The notes beneath the pieces are model-generated. The model was not told the origin of the DNA, did not search any database, and saw only the letters and a list, made by a program, of their open reading frames with translations. From NCBI GenBank assembly GCA_009391235.1, contig VEXD01000002.1, forward strand, positions 1 through 64,000: a stretch of 64,000 bases of DNA, in the 5' to 3' direction. Positions 53,507 through 61,848 of the stretch are shown here, piece by piece. Position 1 is the first letter of the stretch. Every line of letters starts with the position of its first letter. This stretch comes from SAR202 cluster bacterium AC-409-J13_OGT_754m (GTDB lineage: Bacteria; Chloroflexota; Dehalococcoidia; Lucifugimonadales; GCA-2712585). A program made the translations under genes and the position numbers.

Positions 53507-56436
53507 TTGTTACCCTCTTCTTCAATCGGATTTGAAGCTATTGTAGTGGGGCGTTGAGGCCTGCTTGGAACTTCTGGCAAAAGCCCTTTCGAAGACATAA
53601 GCAATGCTCCTACAATTACTGTCCCAATGAGTGCTAGCTTGAGGTGCGGCAGCGATATGAGAACATCCCCTTTAGCAAAAATTTCGGTAATAGATCGATC
53701 TGACCATATGATTCCCCCAACGTTTACTACCAACCATGAGAATACACTATCGAGATAAGCAGTCATGTTGTGGAACGGTAGGCTTGCGCTTCCTCTTGAG
53801 ACGACCATAACATTAAAGAGGAATTCAACGATGACAATTACGAATGCGCCAATAATCATCCCACGGTTATTGGCACGCCCTCCAATGATGTAGGCAGCCC
53901 AAATGAGAAATGTCGTGCGAACCGGGTTCATGAATTCTGGCCATACGTTCGTGTTGAGCCATGCCCAAAGTGCTCCTGCAAGGGCTGCGATTGCAGCTCC
54001 AAGGGCAAGGCTTGCGGCTTTGTGCATGAGTATGTTGTGTCCGTGATGCTGGCTCACAACCTCATCTTCTCTGATTGAACGAAGAATACGTCCCCACGGA
54101 GAGGAGAGTATAGTATTGAGCAGAATCCAGACCGCAACCAAAGAAATAATCGCTAAGATAGCAAGTAGGACGACATATGGTGCGTCGACGTGTAGACCGA
54201 GCAAGTTGCCCATCGTTCCAGACGGTCCATTTTCCCACCAACTCTCCAGAGGCCTAGAAAATTGTGATATGCCTATGGCGGAGGTTACTGTTCCGGCTCG
54301 GAGCATAGGCTCGGCTTGGAGAGAGATTCTGAGCATTTCACCGAGCGAAATGGTCACTATGGCAAAGTAATCCATTCGTAATCTGGCCGTCGGATAAGCA
54401 AGTAACCAGCCTGCTATTGCCGCTATCAACACTGCAACAATTGTCGCCATCCATGGGTTCCAACCATATCCGTTCGTCTCTACTGGAGCGGAAAGTAATC
54501 CAACGGTGACGGCGCCGATTCCGACGAAAAATATCACACCGAAATTAGTCATACCTGTTATACCAGTATGGAGATTGAGTGAGAAACAGGCCAATCCAAA
54601 AATTCCCAGGAGAGAAATAATGCGAGCAACCTGCATGGTTTTGGTAAGCGCGGTTACGCTGGGAAGTAATAAAACTATGGTCACCAGGAGGAGGAAAAAC
54701 AGTATAAATGCAATCCAGGATCCTCGCTCAGTATCCCGAGCTATTCGGATTGGATTCGTTAATGGGACACCCAACCTTGACAGAGTGCCAGGAATTAAGC
54801 TGCAAGCTGATCGTATAACTGCTGAGACACGGGACCAACATTTGTCTGGTATGGCCCAAGCGGAAGCGACCGTATTCACCATTAATCCGATTACCTTGTC
54901 TTTAAATTCGTTGATTTGGTCGATGTAGACCGATCCCCTGGCCAGCATGCTTGACACAGGTCCGAGCATATCCGATGTTGTATTCATTAGTGCATGATTG
55001 CTGTTTTGTTGAATCAAGCGTCGGTTCCTGATTCGTTCGATGTTCCAGTTTTCAATCGCGGAGCCAATGCCGCGTGGAGCTAACAGGAGTACTCCGACCA
55101 AAAAAACGAAGGGCATTACTTCGGCGAAGCCACTGGCTGTAGGGCGATCAAGGGCATTCCCTGCACCGACTAACACGGGTTCAGATATAGCTCTTAGAAG
55201 ACCTACAATTAGGGCTCCAATGATCACACCCGGTATAGATCCAATCGTGCCGAGTACGATTACCGCAAAAGCTGGTAGCAGTAGCATAAGTCCAAGTTCA
55301 GGATTAATCGGTAAGATTGCTGCGAGCAGCGCGCCTCCAAGTCCGGCAATTCCAGCTGAAAGAAAGGCGGTATTGCTATAGACACGTTCCAGATGGATCC
55401 CACTTGATGCCGCCAGGTCCGGATTATCAGCTACTGCGCGCATCTGCCTGCCGAGACGTGTGCGATTTAAGAGAAACAATAGGAGCAAGACGGCGCCGAA
55501 TACCCCTACAACAAGAGCTACCTTCGTATATGAGAATGCATATGCGTTAACGCTTGGAGCAAGTTCCATTAAAGGGGCGTTAACACGGTCACCTAGATGG
55601 AGTTGCAATCGCTCCGTAGGTATCTCGAATGTGGATGTCGTGAGCCTGAAGTCCCGATCTGGGACGAAGCGATGGGTACTTGCACTATATCGCATAAAGA
55701 GTATGGCACGGACAACCATGGATACTCCAAGGGAAGCAATCATCATAACTTGGGGTGTTCCCATCTTGTTTCGAAGTTTTCTGAAAACTGTTCTGTCGAT
55801 AATTACGCCAACAATGCCACTGATAACAAAGGCGCTGATTCCAGCCCAGATTAACAGCTCCCAGTTGAGGACCCCGTCTTTAGGGGCATTTGATATCGGG
55901 AAAAACCTATCTGACCACATTAATGTAATGGCTACGTACGATCCCAAGAGCATCATTTCGGCCTGGGCAAAGTTAGCGAAGTGTTGGACCTTGTAAGTCA
56001 GGGTCAAACCAATTGCAATACTGAGATAGACAGCCGCCCAGTAGAGGCTACTTATTCCGATAGAAGAAAGATTGAAATTCATCGTTGCTGATCGACCTAA
56101 GCCAGTCAACAATAGTTCAAGAACTCCGAAAGCCATTAAAACTACGAGAAGTGGGATTGAAACCGTAACCAAACCCTTCCATTTGGGCTGTGTCTGACTG
56201 AGTAATGCTCGAACAAACATCAGACCACCGGCCATCATTTCAATCGATAATACTAGCCATTTTAATTCGCTTGTTAATAGGCCGGACCAGCCAATGATTC
56301 CCGCGGCATAAATCATTCCAAGATATGAGTCGCATAGAAGGAATAGCCCCAATACCATTTGACGTAGCCACAATGGACTGGTTTTAAATCGTTGCCATAT
56401 TTCTTTTAGAGACAATCGTGTATGTTCAGGCACCAC
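53503..56436 (-). CDS. Fused LivH-LivM ABC permease
   Basis: The 977-residue membrane protein combines both permease subunits of a HAAT-family importer. Residues about 120-465 are LivH-like (IAIGLTLTYKVQHFANFAQAEMMLLGSYVA, RRTRLGRQMRA-type loop with MRAVADNPDLAASSGI, VLGTIGSIPGVIIGALIVG). About 580-950 are LivM-like (ISLLGIFGLACFSLNLHTGITGMTNFGVIFFVGIGA, SPWGRILRSIREDEVVSQHHGHN, a typical EAA-like loop). A 100-residue soluble linker separates them. The N-terminus adds two extra helices. No frameshift is seen. Usual LivH and LivM are separate proteins of about 300-400 residues each. Confidence 0.9.
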   Translation of the reverse strand: MVPEHTRLSLKEIWQRFKTSPLWLRQMVLGLFLLCDSYLGMIYAAGIIGWSGLLTSELKWLVLSIEMMAGGLMFVRALLSQTQPKWKGLVTVSIPLLVVLMAFGVLELLLTGLGRSATMNFNLSSIGISSLYWAAVYLSIAIGLTLTYKVQHFANFAQAEMMLLGSYVAITLMWSDRFFPISNAPKDGVLNWELLIWAGISAFVISGIVGVIIDRTVFRKLRNKMGTPQVMMIASLGVSMVVRAILFMRYSASTHRFVPDRDFRLTTSTFEIPTERLQLHLGDRVNAPLMELAPSVNAYAFSYTKVALVVGVFGAVLLLLFLLNRTRLGRQMRAVADNPDLAASSGIHLERVYSNTAFLSAGIAGLGGALLAAILPINPELGLMLLLPAFAVIVLGTIGSIPGVIIGALIVGLLRAISEPVLVGAGNALDRPTASGFAEVMPFVFLVGVLLLAPRGIGSAIENWNIERIRNRRLIQQNSNHALMNTTSDMLGPVSSMLARGSVYIDQINEFKDKVIGLMVNTVASAWAIPDKCWSRVSAVIRSACSLIPGTLSRLGVPLTNPIRIARDTERGSWIAFILFFLLLVTIVLLLPSVTALTKTMQVARIISLLGIFGLACFSLNLHTGITGMTNFGVIFFVGIGAVTVGLLSAPVETNGYGWNPWMATIVAVLIAAIAGWLLAYPTARLRMDYFAIVTISLGEMLRISLQAEPMLRAGTVTSAIGISQFSRPLESWWENGPSGTMGNLLGLHVDAPYVVLLAILAIISLVAVWILLNTILSSPWGRILRSIREDEVVSQHHGHNILMHKAASLALGAAIAALAGALWAWLNTNVWPEFMNPVRTTFLIWAAYIIGGRANNRGMIIGAFVIVIVEFLFNVMVVSRGSASLPFHNMTAYLDSVFSWLVVNVGGIIWSDRSITEIFAKGDVLISLPHLKLALIGTVIVGALLMSSKGLLPEVPSRPQRPTTIASNPIEEEGNK

Positions 56437-56531
56437 CCCTCACCTTGTGGGTTACACGAATCTGGCCTGCGCCGGTTATATCGCCGACTGCAGGCCAATC
56501 TCGTAACCAAAATTTTGGGTTTTAGGGTCTG

Positions 56532-57683
56532 TTACTTTAGTCCACCATCTTGGGTCCAGGTACGCGGACATGAGAATGCTGTGCCATCAAACTGGCAGAC
56601 CTCGTATCCAGTACCAAGGACGTCGCCAGCAGCGTCAAATGTATGCGTTCCGCTGGCTCCGACATAATTTTGGCCTGTACTATTAATTGCTCCCACGAGG
56701 CTTCCATCTCCAGCGGAAACTATGGCTGCAGCTACAAGTTTGATTGCATCATAGGTCTCGCCGGTATAGATGGCTCCATCAGCACCGCCCGCAGCAGCGT
56801 AAGCTGCCTCAAAGGTGGACTTAGCTTCGGATTCCACACCTGGGCGAGGCCTGGTTGCAATGAGGCCATCAACTGCGCTTGAGTCGGTGAATGATGTGAG
56901 GAAAGCTGCGTCGGCCAGACCGTCAGCGCCGATGATCGTGCCTTTGAATCCTTGTGACGAAAGTGCTTCCATTATTGCCGCACCATCAGTGGCATAGGAC
57001 ATCAGCAGAGCGGAATCACAGCCGCCGTCAATCACGGACTGGGCTAAAGCAGAAGCATCATAAGATCCTTCAGAGGGATCGTATCCGACGGAAGTACAGA
57101 CGCTTCCTGACCAGTTGGATGCAAAGTTATCTCCGAGCCCCGAGCCGTAATCATTTGTCATGTACAAGACTGCTGGATTACTTGCACCGGCTGCAGCTGC
57201 CACATCGGTTAGGGCAACGGCTTGCTGAGCATCGCTCGGAACAACGCGGAAGAAATGCCCATTATCGTCTGCCGTAGTTAGGGCAGGTGAGGTGCTTGCG
57301 TAAGACACCATCGGGACTCCTGCGGGAGCAGCTACCGCGATTGCGCCAGTAGTTGCACCTGAACAGGCTGCTCCAACGATTGCAGAAACGCCACTATCAA
57401 TAAGTGTTTGCGCGGCTGTCGCGGCTTGAGTGCCGTCACAACCTGAGTCGCCAACAATTAACTCAAACACGAAATCCCCCTGATGCGTGGCGTTGAGTTC
57501 GTCTATAGCTACCTTACCTGCATCCTCAAATCCGGGTGCGTATTGTGCTATAGGACCAGTTTGGGGACTTAAAAGTCCAATCTTTACTGCCTGACTAGTG
57601 CTTCCGCATCCTACTAATAGAAAGGCTAGCATGGTTATGGACAATAACAATAAACCTATTTTTGTACTACGAACTATTCCCAT
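56532..57683 (-). CDS. ABC substrate-binding lipoprotein, LivK type
   Basis: The 383-residue protein has a lipoprotein signal (LLLLSITMLAFLLVGCGS; lipobox LVGC) and a type I periplasmic-binding fold: VKIGLLSPQTGPIAQYAPGFEDAGKVAIDELN, IVGAACSGATTGAIAVAAPAGVPMVSYASTSPAL, and FFRVVPSDAQQAVALTDVA. It captures a branched-chain or other hydrophobic amino acid or amide at the cell surface and delivers it to the permease. High expression may explain its strikingly higher G+C (some lines near 60%) and Ala/Asp-rich composition. First gene of the liv operon. Confidence 0.93.
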   Translation of the reverse strand: MGIVRSTKIGLLLLSITMLAFLLVGCGSTSQAVKIGLLSPQTGPIAQYAPGFEDAGKVAIDELNATHQGDFVFELIVGDSGCDGTQAATAAQTLIDSGVSAIVGAACSGATTGAIAVAAPAGVPMVSYASTSPALTTADDNGHFFRVVPSDAQQAVALTDVAAAAGASNPAVLYMTNDYGSGLGDNFASNWSGSVCTSVGYDPSEGSYDASALAQSVIDGGCDSALLMSYATDGAAIMEALSSQGFKGTIIGADGLADAAFLTSFTDSSAVDGLIATRPRPGVESEAKSTFEAAYAAAGGADGAIYTGETYDAIKLVAAAIVSAGDGSLVGAINSTGQNYVGASGTHTFDAAGDVLGTGYEVCQFDGTAFSCPRTWTQDGGLK

Positions 57684-57910
57684 TGATATCCTCCTTTTGC
57701 CTTATAGGCCCTGGTTCGCATAACTACGTCTTTCGTTAGACGTAAGACCGACTGTCGTTATTTGGGCGTCATTATGAACTCTATAGGCATATAAAGCAAC
57801 AACATGTAGCTATTATTGTCTTTCTTTGGGCATAACTATTAAACTCATGAAAATGATAATTGACTATGGAATAAAATAAGCAATATGAATGAGAAACTGG
57901 TTCATACCCT

Positions 57911-58549
57911 ATGGAACTAACATCATGGTTGCAATTAGCTCTGGTTTGTTTGCTTGGGGCTATGTCTCCAGGGCCTAGTTTGGCTGTGGTCATAGGGAAC
58001 TCTTTGTCATTTGGCCGGAGTTATGGGGTTTTCACTAGTCTAGGCCATGGTGTAGGTATTGCTTGGTGGGCTATGGTGACCGCATTTGGATTAGTAGGTA
58101 TTTTAGCGGGTCACAAAGGTTTATTAGTGACGATGCAATTATTGGGGACTGGACTAATAATTTACATTGGATTACGCTCGGTATTTTCAAGTAAGGTATT
58201 AAAAATAGTGGACACGCAAGATGGTCCATCCAGCCCTACTTTACTAATGCGAGCGTGGATAGAGGGATTTCTCTTAGCTTTGTTTAATCCCAAGATTGCT
58301 ATATTTTTCCTAGCTATATTTAGTCAATTGGTTGATTCTAGTTATGGTTGGCAAGAAACTGGGCTTATGGGTGTTACCGCGGCTACAATTGATGCTTTAT
58401 GGTACATAGTTGTATCTATAGCAGTAACTGGCGCAGGCGTTCTGGAGTTTATTAAGAAAAGACAGGTCATTATTAGTAGGATTAGTGGAACTATTCTTAT
58501 TGTTATAGGGTTAAACTTTTTCTTAAGGATGGCAACTACGTTAATTTAA
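57911..58549 (+). CDS. LysE/RhtB family amino-acid exporter
   Basis: The 212-residue protein has six helices and the family signature LLGAMSPGPSLAVVIGNSLSFGRSYGVFTSLGHGVGIAW, followed by FLLALFNPKIAIFFLAIFSQ. These proteins export amino acids such as lysine, homoserine or threonine by proton exchange. ATG at 57911. It is divergent from livK across a 227-base AT-rich gap; together they might balance amino-acid pools, but regulation is unknown. Confidence 0.92.
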   Translation: MELTSWLQLALVCLLGAMSPGPSLAVVIGNSLSFGRSYGVFTSLGHGVGIAWWAMVTAFGLVGILAGHKGLLVTMQLLGTGLIIYIGLRSVFSSKVLKIVDTQDGPSSPTLLMRAWIEGFLLALFNPKIAIFFLAIFSQLVDSSYGWQETGLMGVTAATIDALWYIVVSIAVTGAGVLEFIKKRQVIISRISGTILIVIGLNFFLRMATTLI

Positions 58550-58600
58550 ATTCTTTGGAATCTGTTTATTATGGCCATATCGGCCTTGTGACTAGACGAA

Positions 58601-58645
58601 TGGACCGGAAGAGGGGATTCTAACCCCCGACCTTCTCCTTGGCAA
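58601..58645 (-). repeat. tRNA-Gly(GCC) 3'-half remnant, copy 1 (att-like)
   Basis: On the minus strand the 45 bases read as tRNA-Gly from the anticodon loop TTGCCAA to CCA, with T loop TTAGAAT and acceptor side CTTCCGG. It differs from copy 2 by two bases; one spoils the acceptor stem. No 5' half precedes it. The break at the anticodon loop is where tyrosine integrases commonly cross over, so this is a probable old attachment site. The rest of 58550-58769 shows no gene. Confidence 0.8.
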
Positions 58646-58769
58646 TAACAATGACTGACCCATTAGCTTGCAAATGGATGTAAACCTATGAAGCTATTCA
58701 CGCCTAAATCTATAAGCCTATGTAAGCCAATGGCAATGGGCGTCTGCGACCAAGTCTGCGAATTTGGAA

Positions 58770-59063
58770 TTATGAAAGCAAGATGTCTAGCTGTTGCTCT
58801 ATGGCAGACCGGACGCGTCCTTCAAATGGACGGGCCATAAAAGGTAACTCGGATTCGATGATGATCTCATCATCAGTCACCAGGAAAGTGCCTTTGATAT
58901 TCATGCCATAAGTGTGGAAGGCGAAGCGCAACACGTTACCATCCCATTGCTGTTGTATATTCGAGACATTATCACCAGCCTTTTCCATGAATCCTGGTAG
59001 GATCTGACCGGCCAACTGCACCGCAGAATCCATAGTCATGTTGTGATGGCGTCTGATTTCCAT
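58770..59063 (-). CDS. Polyhydroxyalkanoic acid system family protein
   Basis: The 97-residue protein resembles the PHA granule-region family: MEIRRHHNMTMDSAVQLAGQILPGFMEKAGDNVSNIQQQWDGNVLRFAFHTYGMNIKGTFLVTDDEIIIESELPFMARPFEGRVRSAIEQQL. In proteobacteria members are encoded near PHA-granule genes; no PHA gene is nearby here. It lies within the module flanked by the tRNA-Gly half repeats and is divergent from the DHH gene, with a 17-bp inverted repeat between them. Base composition is richer in G+C than the surrounding island. Confidence 0.85.
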   Translation of the reverse strand: MEIRRHHNMTMDSAVQLAGQILPGFMEKAGDNVSNIQQQWDGNVLRFAFHTYGMNIKGTFLVTDDEIIIESELPFMARPFEGRVRSAIEQQLDILLS

Positions 59064-59101
59064 GTTTGCCTCTGGGGGCAGTATAGTCTAATGAACGACT
59101 T

Positions 59102-59145
59102 CCTTCCTTAATATTACTGAGTAATAATAGTAATATTAAGGAAGG
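59102..59145. promoter_or_regulatory. 17-bp perfect inverted repeat upstream of DHH gene
   Basis: CCTTCCTTAATATTACT and its exact complement are separated by ten bases (GAGTAATAAT). It lies in the divergent gap, ending 20 bases before the DHH ATG with its ribosome site just outside. The core ATTACTGAGTAATA (59113-59126) recurs at 62848-62861, suggesting a shared operator or a family of hairpins. Confidence 0.7.
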
Positions 59146-59165
59146 CTAATTCAGGAGATCGAAAA

Positions 59166-59990
59166 ATGAAGGTTCTATACCATGATGGATGTGATGATGG
59201 ATTCGGAGCCGCTTACGCTATTTGGCTCAAACATGGGTACCAAGCCGAATATATTCCAGTCCAGCACGGGCAACCTTTTCCGGATGTCTCATTTGATGAG
59301 ACTGTTTATGTGGTCGACTTCTCGTATCCGCGTGACATACTCCAGAGCGTTGCCGCTCGGTGCAAACTGGTTGTGTTAGATCATCATAAAACTGCAATGG
59401 ATGACTTAGCAGATTTGCCATTCGCACATTTTGATATGAATAAATCTGGTGCTGTCTTGGCATGGGAATATTTTCATCCAAATAAACCCATTCCCCTGTT
59501 ATTGGAATACGTACAAGATTACGACCTATGGACTAAAGAACTCCCTCATACTGAAGAGAATAAAGCCTGGAGGCGATCATTTCCAAGGACATTCGATAGT
59601 TGGAAGGAAATGGATCTAGTTGTTTCTAGTGATTGCAGATGGAAGACAGAAGGGGAAGCGATATTGCGCTCCGAGAGAATACAGATTCAACAGAGAGTTG
59701 CAAAGGCATTTGAAGTAACAATTGACACCCATGTAGTACTTGCAGTAAATGAGACACAACATGGTAGTGAGGTAGCCGGTGAACTCGCCAAGAATACCCG
59801 ATACCCTTTTGGGGCATGCTTTTCTGTACAGGGTGATGGTCTCAAGGTATGGAGTTTACGCTCGGATAGGAATCTAGGAGATTTTGATGTGAGTGCAGTA
59901 GCCAAGTTAAGAGGAGGTGGCGGTCACCGGAACGCGGCCGGATTCAAAGAATCAGCCGAGCACCCAATATTGCTATCTAAGTCCAGTTGA
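59166..59990 (+). CDS. DHH/DHHA1 family phosphoesterase
   Basis: The 274-residue protein has the DHH motifs: LYHDGCDDGFGAAYAIWL (first metal aspartates), VYVVDFSYP, LVVLDHHKTA (the DHH triad), DYDLW, and a C-terminal DHHA1 domain ending LRGGGGHRNAAGF. Substrates in the superfamily range from oligoribonucleotides and cyclic dinucleotides to pAp. The layout resembles small nucleotide phosphoesterases; no CBS or RNA-binding domain is present. ATG follows CAGGAGA. It is inside the tRNA-Gly-repeat module and may be cargo. Confidence 0.9.
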   Translation: MKVLYHDGCDDGFGAAYAIWLKHGYQAEYIPVQHGQPFPDVSFDETVYVVDFSYPRDILQSVAARCKLVVLDHHKTAMDDLADLPFAHFDMNKSGAVLAWEYFHPNKPIPLLLEYVQDYDLWTKELPHTEENKAWRRSFPRTFDSWKEMDLVVSSDCRWKTEGEAILRSERIQIQQRVAKAFEVTIDTHVVLAVNETQHGSEVAGELAKNTRYPFGACFSVQGDGLKVWSLRSDRNLGDFDVSAVAKLRGGGGHRNAAGFKESAEHPILLSKSS

Positions 59991-60022
59991 CGACATTGCC
60001 CTCTACTGACTAAGGGGTAAAA

Positions 60023-60061
60023 CAATGGTTCCATAGGGGGCGACCCATCATGGAACCATTG
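60023..60061. repeat. 12-bp inverted repeat downstream of DHH gene
   Basis: CAATGGTTCCAT pairs exactly with ATGGAACCATTG across a 15-base loop, beginning 33 bases after the DHH stop codon. No T-tract follows, so it may be a stabilising 3' hairpin or factor-dependent terminator. Confidence 0.7.
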
Positions 60062-60239
60062 CCATGGGATAGAAAGTCCCATGTGAATGTCCCATGTGAT
60101 AGACGGGACAGTACAATTGTAACATCTTAGTAAATATAGTTGTTTTTGTCCTGCTCGCGGCTGAAGAATCAATTGGTGCACAAACTGGTGTGCAAAAGGA
60201 GCGGGCTGAGACCAAGTCTGTGGATTCGTGCCTAATAAA

Positions 60240-60284
60240 TGGAGCGGAAGAGGGGATTCTAACCCCCGACCCTCTCCTTGGCAA
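60240..60284 (-). repeat. tRNA-Gly(GCC) 3'-half remnant, copy 2 (att-like)
   Basis: On the minus strand it reads TTGCCAA (anticodon loop, GCC), GGAGA, GGGTC, T arm GGGGG-TTAGAAT-CCCCT, acceptor CTTCCGC, T discriminator, CCA. This is a perfect tRNA-Gly 3' half, including CCA. The bases before the loop do not complete the anticodon stem, so the gene is broken at the crossover point. T-loop position 56 is A instead of the universal C, in both copies. Confidence 0.88.
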
Positions 60285-60392
60285 TGAGGGGGTTCCCTGT
60301 TTCAGTATAGCCCCACACGTTCCCGTGTACCAAGAAGAGTATCTAACCGTGCCACTTGTGGGGTTCGCTGTACCTCGGTGTTACTGTAAATT

Positions 60393-60412
60393 TTACTGTA
60401 AAAAGAATTTTG
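60393..60412 (+). repeat. TTACTGTAAAAAGAAT repeat, copy 1
   Basis: Twenty bases starting TTACTGTAAAAAGAAT and ending TTG occur here and at 62471-62490 with one mismatch. A partial copy TTACTGTAAA immediately precedes this one (60381-60390). Both lie within 60-160 bases upstream of plus-strand genes of the island. Confidence 0.6.
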
Positions 60413-60568
60413 GTATTATTGGTAATGTCGGATAGTAATATTGTAATCGGTTCCCCGCTTCCGTTAAGATGTGCTTCCCCCAGCTTGCGAACTGAATGAC
60501 CCATCCGGAAGTTCCAAAGTAAGAGAGACTCTCAACTCGGCTCAAAACCATCAAACAGAGGTAGTTTC

Positions 60569-61219
60569 ATGAAAAGGATAGTCAGACAAAACAAGATTGC
60601 AAAACAGTTACTTAGTAGCACCAAGTTAGTCCGTATAATACCGGCTTTGCTACTTAGCATGATCCTAAGCATATCGATAGTTGCTTGTGGAGGAGGCAGT
60701 GATGACACTGAGCCTACAGCATCATCAAGTTCAACTGCGATCCAAACGACATCTGACTCCAACGGATCGACAGCTTCATCTCAAGCCGCTAAAGGAGCAT
60801 CTGCATCAGACGAACCAGCCAGAGAAACGAGTGTGGGAACAGCTGAATTCTTTGTCTCTGCTGGCGAATTCGAAAATACGGAGATTGAAGTCAACGCAGG
60901 TGACCTGGTTCGAATTAGATTCCAAGCGGTAGGTAGATCCCAAGGTGAGGGTGATCCTTCTGTATTAGCAGCTTTTTGGGCAGACGAGTCAGAAGGTTCG
61001 GGTGCTAACCTGGGCGGAGGGGTAGGAGAAGGAGAGATTACCTTAGTTGTTTTGGATACCCTGAGTGATACCATTTATTCCGGAGATACAGTCGCTGCCG
61101 ACACAGTAGACATTGATATTGAATTGTCAGGAATTCACATCATTAGTTTTGTAAATATGCATATCTACAAAGCAAATGATGTGTTGGTGGAATGGACTAT
61201 CAATCCAACATCCCAATGA
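60569..61219 (+). CDS. Secreted lipoprotein of unknown function
   Basis: The 216-residue protein has a long basic N-terminus, a hydrophobic signal and a lipobox (SISIVACGGG), then a Ser/Thr-rich linker (about residues 48-85), and a beta-rich domain with EIEVNAGDLVRIRFQAVGRSQGEGDP and DIDIELSGIHIISFVNMHIYKANDVLVEW. It is expected on the outside of the membrane. No family recognised. ATG follows AGAGGTAG. Stand-alone gene in the accessory region. Confidence 0.72.
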   Translation: MKRIVRQNKIAKQLLSSTKLVRIIPALLLSMILSISIVACGGGSDDTEPTASSSSTAIQTTSDSNGSTASSQAAKGASASDEPARETSVGTAEFFVSAGEFENTEIEVNAGDLVRIRFQAVGRSQGEGDPSVLAAFWADESEGSGANLGGGVGEGEITLVVLDTLSDTIYSGDTVAADTVDIDIELSGIHIISFVNMHIYKANDVLVEWTINPTSQ

Positions 61220-61309
61220 GAAGACTTAGGCCTCTCTGTATATCACAGAGTTTAGCAACCAAGGAAAGACGTCTAGCCTTATCATGATCCTCGGCTAGTA
61301 GGGTGCCAA

Positions 61310-61714
61310 TCAACGATTTATCATCAGCGTGGCGGTACTTTTAAAGTAGTCCTCCATTTGTGTGGAGTCATCCACCGAAATCTCCATAGAGTCCAGTGCG
61401 GAGATCATGTGTGTCACCCATGTGTCCCTTTCTTCCTGGCCTATGGGAAATTGCATGTGGCGATGGCGAAGTCTAGGGTGGCCCCGCTCCAGGAAATATC
61501 GGTGTGGCCCTCCCCAGTACTGCGACAGGAAAGCGGCTAGGTGGGCTTTACCTGGCTCCAGGTCTTCTGGATAGAGGGATCGTAGAGAGAGGTCCGCTTC
61601 TACAAACTCATAGAATCGTTCAACAAGTTCCACAAAGAACTCATGCCCTCCCACTCGTTCGTATGTGGTGGCAACTTCATTTTGGAAACCTGAATTATCT
61701 TGAGGTGTATTCAT
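61310..61714 (-). CDS. glbO: Group II truncated haemoglobin
   Basis: The 134-residue protein has the trHbO pattern: VGGHEFFVELVERFYEFVEADLSLRSLYPEDLEPGKAHLAAFLSQYWGGPHRYFLERGHPRLRHRHMQFPIG, with the proximal histidine in LRHRHMQF and the WGGP segment. It binds O2 or detoxifies NO/peroxide in the cytoplasm. It ends a minus-strand cluster with small membrane protein genes upstream (61740 and 61849), maybe cotranscribed, 26 bases apart. Confidence 0.93.
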   Translation of the reverse strand: MNTPQDNSGFQNEVATTYERVGGHEFFVELVERFYEFVEADLSLRSLYPEDLEPGKAHLAAFLSQYWGGPHRYFLERGHPRLRHRHMQFPIGQEERDTWVTHMISALDSMEISVDDSTQMEDYFKSTATLMINR

Positions 61715-61739
61715 ACCTATAAAAAAGGAATTAATCCTC

Positions 61740-61832
61740 TCACCACTCCTTGTCTTTAGAACGAATCACCGAATAAACAAGAATCCCTACTATTAGAACA
61801 AATATACCTAATGCGCCCCACAGTAAGTTCAT
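61740..61832 (-). CDS. 30-residue single-helix membrane protein
   Basis: A gene too short for the ORF track. It encodes an N-terminus MNLLWGALG, one transmembrane helix (IFVLIVGILVYSVI) and a charged end RSKDKEW. A good ribosome site AAGGAGT lies seven bases before the ATG, strong support for translation. It is 16 bases after the stop of the 78-residue membrane protein and 26 bases before the globin gene on the same strand. It may be a small subunit of a membrane complex; no family recognised. Confidence 0.7.
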   Translation of the reverse strand: MNLLWGALGIFVLIVGILVYSVIRSKDKEW

Positions 61833-61848
61833 GATTTACTCCTTATGC

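Larger units (their letters stand above)
59991..60568. other. Non-coding stretch with hairpin and att remnant
   Basis: This 578-bp gap holds a 12-bp inverted repeat (60023-60061), the second tRNA-Gly half (60240-60284) and a TTACTGTAAAAAGAAT repeat (60393-60412). The ORF at 60190-60435 runs straight through the tRNA remnant and is rejected. A frame just before the remnant (reading FVLLAAEESIGAQTGVQKERAE) could be the tail of a lost integrase, but it is too short to be sure. Otherwise nothing is seen. Confidence 0.5.

Noticed and set aside
60048-60284. 78-codon minus-strand ORF
   Set aside because: Overlaps the tRNA remnant and hairpin; no ribosome site or family.
60190-60435. 81-codon ORF through 60.2-60.4 kb
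   Set aside because: Its best part (GILTPDPLLGN) is simply the translated reverse of the tRNA-Gly remnant.
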